Positions 1 to 4,350 of a stretch of DNA of 7,324 nt are shown here, one piece after another (the first letter of the stretch is position 1; each line of letters opens with the position of its first letter). The stretch comes from Acidimicrobiia bacterium (GTDB taxonomy: Bacteria > Actinomycetota > Acidimicrobiia > Acidimicrobiales > Ilumatobacteraceae). The stretch is taken from the NCBI GenBank assembly GCA_013811855.1, contig JACCUL010000240.1:1-7324 (forward strand). Direction: 5' to 3'. The notes beneath the pieces are model-generated. The model worked only from the letters and a program-made list of their open reading frames with translations, searched no databases and was not told where the DNA came from. Made by a program: the position numbers and the translations under genes.

Positions 1-133
1 ACCTACAGCATTGCACGCGAGGTTTGAGCGCTCATGGCAAACGGTCGGGCTGGCGGACGTAAACCCCCGGCGAAGACTCACATGGCGGTGACGAGGGATC
101 CGGCCTGGGGGCGGACCCCGAGGCTGATTCGCG

Positions 134-819
134 TCAAGCGTGACTAGCGGTATCGGTGATCAGCGCACAGCTCGGCGTCGTCGACGTCCAGCGACCGGGC
201 AGCCGGTGCCGCTCGTCCGCCGGTACACCGCGGTGATCCAGTGGTGGGGGCCATCGGGCCAATCGCAGCGCCACGCCACGTGCCGACCGGAGCCGGCGGT
301 CAGGCTGTGGCGGAGGGTTTGGTGGCCCCTTTCGGTTCATGTTGACGATCTGGCCACGCTCGTTCAACGCGACCTCGTCGAGGACGATGCCATCGCTCGT
401 GCGGATGCCCCCGTTGATCGTGGATGCGCCCGAGTCTGGAAACGACGTTAACTGACGGAGTAGCACCAGGGCGTCGTAGTAGAGGAACGCTGGCGATCCC
501 TTGGCGAACAGATCGCGTCCGGCCGGGTTTGCGGTGGCGAAGAGTGGGGCGAACTCGGACATGACTTCGTCGACGGGGTCCAGCGTGGTCGTCGGCGCCT
601 CGGTGGTCGGTGGCAAGGTGGTCGGCACTGCCGTGGTGGACGGCGCGTATGTGGTCGGGGCTGTAGTTATTACGGCCGCGGCGGTCGTCGGAGCCAGGCT
701 TGTGCCGGGTGCAGTGTCTGGCGTAGTCGTGACCGTCTCGGTGATCGGTGGGTCGATCACTGTCGAGTCGTCATCTCCGCCGCCGCACGCGGCGAGGGCG
801 AGCGGCGGCCGTTGGAGTC
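134..819 (-). pseudogene. Remnant of a Thr/Pro-rich lipoprotein gene, beheaded and frameshifted
   Basis: Read on the minus strand, the frame runs through a lipobox-like L-A-L-A-A-C (Cys codon at 785-787), then G-G-G-D-D-D, a Thr/Pro/Ala-rich linker of about 55 residues, and a globular part containing FLYYDALVLLRQL and GIVLDEVALNERGQIVNMN. This is the usual layout of an actinobacterial lipoprotein: cysteine anchor, acidic patch, flexible linker, extracytoplasmic domain. The domain itself is not recognised. Upstream of the lipobox only R-P-P precedes LALAAC, with no n-region, no adequate hydrophobic core and no start codon before the IS110 end near 825-833. A GTG at 758-760 could start translation but would lack the anchor. 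Downstream of about 335 the open frame becomes Arg/Pro-rich with poor third-position GC. The +1 frame instead reads coding-like (WRCDWPDGPHHWITAVYRR) to a stop at 160-162. Both defects point to a non-functional gene. Alternatively, the frameshift could be a sequencing error. Confidence 0.65.
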
Positions 820-824
820 CCCCT

Positions 825-840
825 TCTCCTATGTCAAGCC
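825..840. repeat. IS110 end motif, copy 1 (TCTCCTATGTCAAGCC)
   Basis: On the plus strand TCTCCTAT is followed by GTCAAGCC. A second copy at 1958-1971 reads TCTCCTAT then CAAGCC, differing by a 2-base deletion. The two copies flank the transposase gene in the same orientation. They may be the two element ends or, if the upstream end is further out, an end and an internal copy of it. Confidence 0.55.
832..837 (-). promoter_or_regulatory. TTGACA -35-like hexamer at the IS110 end
   Basis: The minus strand reads TTGACA here, a perfect -35 consensus, and the transposase stop codon TGA lies inside it. It points out of the element in the transposase direction. About 17 bases further on, in the flanking lipoprotein sequence, there is only CAACGG, not a -10 box. 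In characterised IS110 elements, a -35 in one end joins a -10 in the other when the element circularises, switching on the transposase and the bridge RNA. The hexamer is seen directly; its role is inferred. Confidence 0.45.
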
Positions 841-1883
841 GCGACGTGTGATTGCTGCTCGCGGAGGTGTGCGGCGTCGGCGAGCATGGCGCGGCAGATG
901 ACGTCGGAGAGGCGTCGCTTCAGGCTGCGGATGGCTTCTTTGCCGTTGCTGCCGGCTTCGACGCGGCGCGTGATGAACGCGATCGCGTCGGGGTAGGAGC
1001 GGGCCTGGGTGAGCGCGATGCGGTGGATCGCGGCGTTGATCTGACGGTTGCCGGTGCGGCTGAGCCGGTGCCGTTCGCGGTTACCGGACCAGACCGGTAA
1101 CGGTGCGGTGCCGTTGTGTCGAGCGAACGCGTGGCGGCTCCGGAATCGTTCGATCCCGGCGACTTCGCCGACGAGTTTGGCGGCAGCGAGCGGGCCGATG
1201 CCGTGGATCTTGCGCAGGGACGGTGCGGTCTTCACGGTTCGCTCCTCGAGCTCCGCAGCGAGGGATTTGATGTCGACCGTGAGCGCGTGGATCCGTCCGA
1301 CGAGATCGAGCGCGATGCGCGCGACGACGGTGTCCAGCGCGCGGAGACGCTGCTCGGCGATCGCGAGGTGCTTGAACGTGGTGAACGCTCGCGGACTCGG
1401 ATCCCACGTCGGGTCGATTTCGTGGAGATGCCAACGGAGCCGGTTGATGTGCCGCGTCCGCTCCGCTACCAGGTCTTCTCGGTGATCGACCAGCAGACGC
1501 AGCTTGCGGGAAACGTCGTCGAGGTGAGCAACCGGGAGGTGCGGTTCGCGCAAGGCGGCGCGGGCGATGGCGAGCGCGTCGATCGGATCGGACTTCCCGT
1601 ACGTCCGTGCTGCGTCACGCGCGTGGGCCATCAGCTTGGGAGGGACGCGCACGATCCGTTCTCCAGCGGCAAGCATGTCTCGCTCGAGTCGGCGGGACAG
1701 ATGCCGGCAGTCCTCGACCGCCCACGAGCGCTGCGATCCGAATCGGTCGGCCCACCGGATGATCGCCAGGTGCTCAGCGGTCGTGGTCGCGTTCGTTGTT
1801 CGTGTGCCGAGCTGTCGGCCGAGGTCGTCGACTGCGACGACGGTGTGGGTGCGCTTGTGCGCGTCGATTCCGAGCATGATCAT
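834..1883 (-). CDS. IS110-family transposase (DEDD recombinase)
   Basis: This is a 349-residue protein, close to the usual IS110 length, with no internal stops. The N-terminal RuvC-like DEDD domain shows GIDAHK (Asp7), AVEDC (Glu57) and KSDPIDALAIARA (Asp99 and Asp102), matching the four acidic residues that bind metal. A helical middle part (about 120-220) precedes the C-terminal Transposase_20 domain: IHGIGPLAAAKLVGEV at about 226-241, then HNGTAPLPVWSGNRER and LSRTGNRQINAAIH. Ser266 is the probable nucleophile by position. In this family, the DEDD and Ser parts form one composite active site that excises and inserts the element via a circular intermediate, guided in studied members by a bridge RNA. 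The start is uncertain. ATG at 1883 follows AGGA closely, ATG at 1877 has better Shine-Dalgarno spacing, and ATG at 1901 has none. All catalytic residues are present, so it may be active. Confidence 0.93.
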   Translation of the reverse strand: MIMLGIDAHKRTHTVVAVDDLGRQLGTRTTNATTTAEHLAIIRWADRFGSQRSWAVEDCRHLSRRLERDMLAAGERIVRVPPKLMAHARDAARTYGKSDPIDALAIARAALREPHLPVAHLDDVSRKLRLLVDHREDLVAERTRHINRLRWHLHEIDPTWDPSPRAFTTFKHLAIAEQRLRALDTVVARIALDLVGRIHALTVDIKSLAAELEERTVKTAPSLRKIHGIGPLAAAKLVGEVAGIERFRSRHAFARHNGTAPLPVWSGNRERHRLSRTGNRQINAAIHRIALTQARSYPDAIAFITRRVEAGSNGKEAIRSLKRRLSDVICRAMLADAAHLREQQSHVAA

Positions 1884-1922
1884 GGTCCTGTTGCCTTTCA
1901 TGGGTTGAACGGTGACAGGACC
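1884..1922 (-). promoter_or_regulatory. Inverted repeat sequestering the transposase ribosome-binding site
   Basis: On the transposase strand GGTCCTGT (1915-1922) is followed, after a 23-base loop, by its exact complement ACAGGACC (1884-1891), which abuts the ATG at 1883. The second arm contains the AGGA Shine-Dalgarno sequence, so in a transcript reading through the stem the ribosome site would be paired. Other insertion sequences use this trick to avoid being switched on by outside promoters. The repeat is perfect over 8 bp; the regulatory effect is inferred. Confidence 0.5.
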
Positions 1923-1936
1923 GGTCGGTGGGCACA

Positions 1937-2060
1937 CCTCAGTGGAGGCGACGCCAGTCTCCTATCAAGCCACGCCGGCCGGTCCACATCGTGCTGCTGG
2001 CCGCAAAGCGGGACCTGGCCACTAATCGGGCACGGAGTGGTTGAGCGAACCAGCAGCACG
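1937..2060 (-). ncRNA. Candidate IS110 bridge RNA (structured non-coding end)
   Basis: This non-coding stretch lies directly upstream of the transposase on the same strand, where IS110-group elements encode their bridge RNA. An outer stem pairs GTGCTGCTGG (1991-2000 as written on plus) with CCAGCAGCAC (2050-2059), a perfect 10 bp. Inside it are CCACT (2019-2023) pairing with AGTGG (2036-2040) across a 12-base loop, and CCGC-AAA-GCGG (2001-2011). A separate hairpin CCTC-AGTG-GAGG lies at 1937-1948. A large stem with internal loops recalls the binding loops of known bridge RNAs. I could not identify the target or donor guides with confidence, and the RNA ends are unknown. Part of the stretch might instead belong to the neighbouring IS256 end. 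Confidence 0.45.
1958..1971. repeat. IS110 end motif, copy 2 (TCTCCTATCAAGCC)
   Basis: This is a near-identical direct copy of the motif at 825-840, lacking two bases, and sits about 75 bases upstream of the transposase start. It either marks the upstream boundary of a short element or lies inside the longer non-coding end. In the latter case it could be a guide segment matching the element's own end. Confidence 0.5.
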
Positions 2061-2626
2061 GGCGCAAGCGTGACACTGAGCGGAGTGGTGTAGCTCGTGG
2101 TGAGCCTGGCCAGGTCGCTGTCGCTGGTTGTTGATCTTGTCAGGCGGTGATGCCCAGCGTCATCTCCTCGGGAGTGCCGGCGGGAGGCTCGTTGAGCTTG
2201 GCCATGGATTCTTCGGACAGGTAGCGGCGCTCGGCGACGGCCCACTCGTCGTGGGTCTCGACCACGACGGCGGTGATCAAGCGGAGCGTGGCGGCGTCGT
2301 TCGGAAAGATCCCGACGACGTTGGTGCGCCGCTTGATCTCACCGTTGAGCCGCTCGAGCGGGTTCGTGGACCACAGCGCCAGCGGGAAGTGGGTGAACGC
2401 CAGGAGGTCCTCGGCGGCGTCGGTGAGCATGTCGGCAACGGTGGGGAACTGTGGTCGCAGGGTGGTGACGATCTCGGTCAGCTGGGTGCGGACATGGGTG
2501 GCGTCGGGTTGGGCGAAGATCGTGCGGATCGCCGCGGCGACCATGTCGGCTGAGGCCTTGGGGACCTTGGCGAGGTCGTTGCGCATGAAGTGCACCCGGC
2601 AGCGCTGCCACGAGGCGCCGACCATG
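2061..2626 (-). mobile_element. IS256-family element, 3' remnant
   Basis: The stretch holds the C-terminal part of an IS256/Mutator transposase and about 80 bases of non-coding tail (2061-2139). The tail, read inward on plus, contains GCGGAGTGGTGTAG, which resembles the ends of actinobacterial IS256 elements from memory, so the terminal inverted repeat probably starts somewhere in 2061-2090. It also has a perfect palindrome CCTGGCCAGG (2105-2114). The other end is missing: transposase similarity stops at about 2626 where ankyrin-gene sequence begins. With one end gone, no target duplication can be checked and the element should be immobile. Confidence 0.75.
2140..2626 (-). pseudogene. IS256/Mutator-family transposase, C-terminal fragment
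   Basis: About 162 residues remain of a protein normally around 400. The fragment begins at VGASWQRCRVHFMRN, which carries the C-x-x-H motif of the Mutator superfamily, continues through AKVPKASADMVAAAIRTIF, and contains the signature STNPLERLNGEIKRRTN with VVGIFPND, the region holding the final catalytic Glu. The C-terminus ends in a normal-looking stop at 2140-2142. The upstream two thirds, including the two catalytic Asp residues of the DDE triad, are absent. The open frame continues past 2626 to 2781 only as the antisense shadow of the ankyrin gene (residues such as CSSAASAACC), so that extension is not transposase. Family assignment is secure; the fragment is inactive. Confidence 0.9.
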
Positions 2627-3259
2627 GGTGATGGCGGTCCGTGGCATCGCCTGCTCGGCCACGAGCACCAGTCGCCCACCGAGATCGCCGCCGAAGCCCT
2701 GCAGCACGCCGCTGAAGCCGCGCTCGAGCAGCGGGTCCGGCTCCTGCTGGCCCGAGGGATGGATCCCAACGCACCGGGCACCCATCCGGGCTATGCGGGC
2801 CGAGGCCCGTACGAGGGAGCCGTGCTGCACGGCAACCTGGCGATCGCCGGCCTCCTGGCTGAAGCCGGCGCCGACCCCACAGCCGTCGTCCCAACCGCCC
2901 GGTTCATCGGCGCCTGTCTCGCCGCCGACACCAGCGCGCCCAACAGTGCACTGGCCAGCGATCCCGGCCTGCTCGCCAGAGTCATGCAGGATCGGACCGA
3001 TCTCGTCGCCCGGGCCGCCATGCTGGGCCGGCCCGACGCGATCCGGCTGCTGGTGCGCCTCGGGTTCGACCTGAACGCCCGACGGCGTTGCACGAGGCGG
3101 ACCTCCGGCAACCTGGCGATCGTGACCCTGCTCATCGAGCTCGGCGCCGATCCCACCATCGTTGACACCGAGCACAACTCGACACCGAAGGGCTGGGCCC
3201 GACACGGCGGCCACCAGCGGGTCGTGGACTACCTCGACCGGCTCGACAGCCAGACGTGA
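2627..3259 (+). pseudogene. Ankyrin-repeat protein gene, 5'-truncated
   Basis: The plus frame from GDGGPWHR onward encodes about 210 residues of ankyrin repeats: VRLLLARGMDPNAPG, GNLAIAGLLAEAGADP, PDAIRLLVRLGFDLNA, GNLAIVTLLIELGADP and a final HGGHQRVVDYL. From memory, actinobacterial proteins of this family are roughly twice as long, and GDGGPWHR falls in their middle, so the N-terminal half is lost at the IS256 junction. An ATG at 2624-2626 opens the frame by chance at the junction, so a short product could still be made, but no Shine-Dalgarno sequence precedes it. The repeat before GNLAIVTLL reads RRRCTRRTS, while the -1 frame over 3082-3108 reads TALHEADLR, the canonical ankyrin motif, indicating two compensating indels. 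Ankyrin repeats mediate protein-protein contacts; no specific role can be given. Confidence 0.75.
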
Positions 3260-3303
3260 CCCCCGTGCCCGTGACGAGATGCGAGCTGCGGTGAGGGCCG
3301 GCC

Positions 3304-3324
3304 CGACGCCCCATTCCGGCGTCG
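3304..3324 (+). terminator. GC-rich hairpin after the ankyrin gene
   Basis: CGACGCC (3304-3310) pairs perfectly with GGCGTCG (3318-3324) across a 7-base loop, about 45 bases after the ankyrin stop codon. There is no T-run after it, so as an intrinsic terminator it is only a weak candidate. Position and stem strength are the support. Confidence 0.35.
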
Positions 3325-3345
3325 AACCGGGAACGCCGATCAGCG

Positions 3346-3369
3346 GATCTCACCCGGAGGGGTGAAATC
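3346..3369. other. Strong hairpin with GGAG loop
   Basis: TCACCC (3350-3355) pairs with GGGTGA (3360-3365) around the 4-base loop GGAG. Beyond one C-A mismatch, GAT (3346-3348) pairs with ATC (3367-3369). It lies between the ankyrin remnant and the promoter proposed at 3413-3441, so it may be a second termination signal. No T-run follows. Confidence 0.35.
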
Positions 3370-3388
3370 GACCCACTTCTACAGAATT

Positions 3389-3405
3389 GGGCGCGGGGGT
3401 CGCCC
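3389..3405. other. Small hairpin upstream of the proposed promoter
   Basis: GGGCG (3389-3393) pairs with CGCCC (3401-3405) around CGGGGGT. It sits just upstream of the proposed -35 box. It is a short stem and could be chance in GC-rich DNA. Confidence 0.25.
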
Positions 3406-3412
3406 TTGGAGG

Positions 3413-3441
3413 GTGACCGTCCTGTCTCGCCGATATACAGT
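3413..3441 (+). promoter_or_regulatory. Candidate promoter for the leader ORF and STAS gene
   Basis: GTGACC (3413-3418) matches four of six bases of the TTGACA -35 box. It is followed after exactly 17 bases by TACAGT (3436-3441), which fits the actinobacterial TANNNT -10 pattern. Transcription would begin near 3448, leaving a leader of about 90 bases that contains the hairpin at 3462-3476 before the first start codon at 3538. No sigma-B-type GTTT/GGGTA promoter was seen. Confidence 0.4.
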
Positions 3442-3461
3442 CCTGGCGTCTCACCGCCCGG

Positions 3462-3487
3462 CGGGGCGCAGCCCCGTGGCGCGCCAC
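3462..3487. other. Hairpin and adjoining 12-bp palindrome in the 5' leader
   Basis: CGGGGC (3462-3467) pairs with GCCCCG (3471-3476) around the 3-base loop GCA. It shares its last G with the perfect palindrome GTGGCGCGCCAC (3476-3487), which is followed by a T-rich stretch. The pair could act as an attenuator-like structure in the transcript or as a protein-binding palindrome on DNA. Neither role is shown. Confidence 0.35.
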
Positions 3488-3537
3488 GAGTTGTTCGTTT
3501 GGCAACTCCGGCACTCCGCTCGACGATTGGAGTTGCG

Positions 3538-3603
3538 ATGAGCTCGTCTCAACCCGCTGGTGTTGCCGTTACTGTCGGAAGCCGTCTCGTCGGCGCACCC
3601 TGA
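3538..3603 (+). CDS. Possible 21-residue leader ORF overlapping the STAS gene
   Basis: The ATG at 3538 follows a good Shine-Dalgarno sequence, GGAG at 3529-3532 with 5-base spacing. It encodes MSSSQPAGVAVTVGSRLVGAP and stops at TGA 3601-3603, whose last base starts the STAS ATG (TGATG). The STAS start has no Shine-Dalgarno sequence of its own, so this ORF would deliver ribosomes to it by translational coupling. The peptide matches nothing known to me. Alternatives are a spurious ORF, or a one-base error hiding a longer STAS N-terminus. Confidence 0.4.
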   Translation: MSSSQPAGVAVTVGSRLVGAP

Positions 3604-4139
3604 TGCGGTCCACGAACGTCGCCCAGCCTGACGGCGCCCGACTCGTCACCGTCAGCGGCGAGGTCGACATCGCCACGGCGTCCGAACTGCGCCACGCCGT
3701 GCACGACGCCTGCGGCTACCTCCCTCTCTACATCCAGCTGGATCTGCAGGCGGTGACGTTCATCGACGCGTCGGGGCTTCGGGGGCTGTGGGACGCGGCG
3801 CTCGAGTTGCGCGGGAGCGGCGTGCCCTTTCGGGTGAGCCCCGTGTCCGATGTGGTGCGGCGGGTGCTCGAGGTGAGCGAGAGCGCCACGTGGTTGAGCT
3901 GGACGCCGGCGAGCTCCCAGACGCCAACCTCGGTTGCCCGGCCGTCGATGCCCTCCCCGCGGCACATCCGTCATCGGCCCCGATCGCGCGGGCCGGCAAC
4001 GAGCGAGTCGGCCATCGTGCAACCGCCCGCTCCGACCTGCTCACATGGTCAAAGCGATCAGTCCCCGAGCGGTGAGGCTCGTGATGAGCGCGGTCGGCCA
4101 CCAGAAGCGGCGCGCGATCGCGACCAGCTGACCGGCTGA
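3603..4139 (+). CDS. STAS-domain anti-sigma-factor antagonist
   Basis: Residues about 10-105 form a STAS domain of the SpoIIAA/RsbV type: VTVSGEVDIATASELRHAV near the N-terminus, LDLQAVTFIDASGLRGLWDA in the middle, and a closing helix VVRRVLEVSESA. Ser57 in DASG is where the partner anti-sigma-factor kinase phosphorylates such proteins. The unphosphorylated form binds that kinase and frees a sigma factor in the cytoplasm. No kinase or sigma gene is adjacent, so its partner must lie elsewhere. The annotated protein is 178 residues, whereas family members are usually 100-130. The extra tail, from about residue 100, is Ser/Pro/Arg-rich and looks like an out-of-frame reading. The +1 frame over the same stretch (VELDAGELPDANLGC, stop at 4073-4075) looks at least as coding-like, so the true C-terminus is uncertain. 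STAS assignment is confident; the tail is not. Confidence 0.85.
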   Translation: MRSTNVAQPDGARLVTVSGEVDIATASELRHAVHDACGYLPLYIQLDLQAVTFIDASGLRGLWDAALELRGSGVPFRVSPVSDVVRRVLEVSESATWLSWTPASSQTPTSVARPSMPSPRHIRHRPRSRGPATSESAIVQPPAPTCSHGQSDQSPSGEARDERGRPPEAARDRDQLTG

Positions 4140-4337
4140 CTTCGACCACCGACGGCTCCACCAGACCGTCACACCGCTGGGCATTGGGCAGGAAACGCCT
4201 GGCTCATCATCGCCTTCCCGACGGGCTGGACCGTGGGCCGGGCCACAACTCTCGCAGGACGGCCCATGTGCTCGGCTGCGTTCGCCGTCGATCCGTCTGC
4301 CGTTGCACCGCTGGTTTCTGACTTTGGCCCGCCGGAT

Positions 4338-4350
4338 TAGAGTCAAAATC
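4338..4350 (+). promoter_or_regulatory. -10 box placed for a leaderless transcript
   Basis: TAGAGT (4338-4343) fits the actinobacterial TANNNT -10 pattern and ends 7 bases before the ATG at 4351, so transcription would begin at or next to the start codon. No Shine-Dalgarno sequence lies upstream of that ATG. Both facts suit a leaderless mRNA, which is common in Actinomycetota. No convincing -35 box was found. The rest of the gap from 4140 shows nothing else. Confidence 0.4.

Larger units (their letters stand above)
825..2060 (-). mobile_element. IS110-family insertion sequence (ends approximate)
   Basis: The element carries one intact IS110-type transposase gene on the minus strand. Its downstream end is tight: the transposase stop codon lies within a few bases of the truncated lipoprotein sequence, so that end is at about 815-833. 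The upstream end is less certain. It could lie near 1958-1971, where a near copy of the terminal motif occurs, or near 2060, beyond a strongly structured non-coding stretch and just before IS256-like sequence. No terminal inverted repeats or obvious target duplications were found, which is normal for IS110 elements because they recombine at a short core. I prefer the longer version, since IS110-group elements generally keep a structured non-coding segment upstream of the transposase. Confidence 0.7.

Noticed and set aside
34..147. A 37-codon basic ORF at the left edge (starts MANGRAGGRKPP)
   Set aside because: No convincing ribosome site, no recognisable motif, and it runs over the end of the lipoprotein remnant. 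Nothing else is seen in 1-133.
536..760. Repetitive GGTGGTCGG-like sequence as a possible tandem repeat or CRISPR
   Set aside because: It encodes the Thr/Pro-rich linker of the lipoprotein on the minus strand. Units are irregular and there are no spacers.
1116..2093. A 325-codon plus-strand frame across the IS110
   Set aside because: It is antisense to an unmistakable transposase and crosses the non-coding end; no domain is visible.
2273..3259. A single 328-residue plus-strand protein with C-terminal ankyrin repeats
   Set aside because: The first 117 residues are the antisense of the IS256 transposase. Only the part from 2627 is a genuine gene, and that is truncated.
4303..4350. TTG start giving a 16-residue longer sugar dehydrogenase
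   Set aside because: It would place Arg-rich sequence before the signal peptide and ignores the -10 box at 4338-4343, which fits the ATG at 4351.
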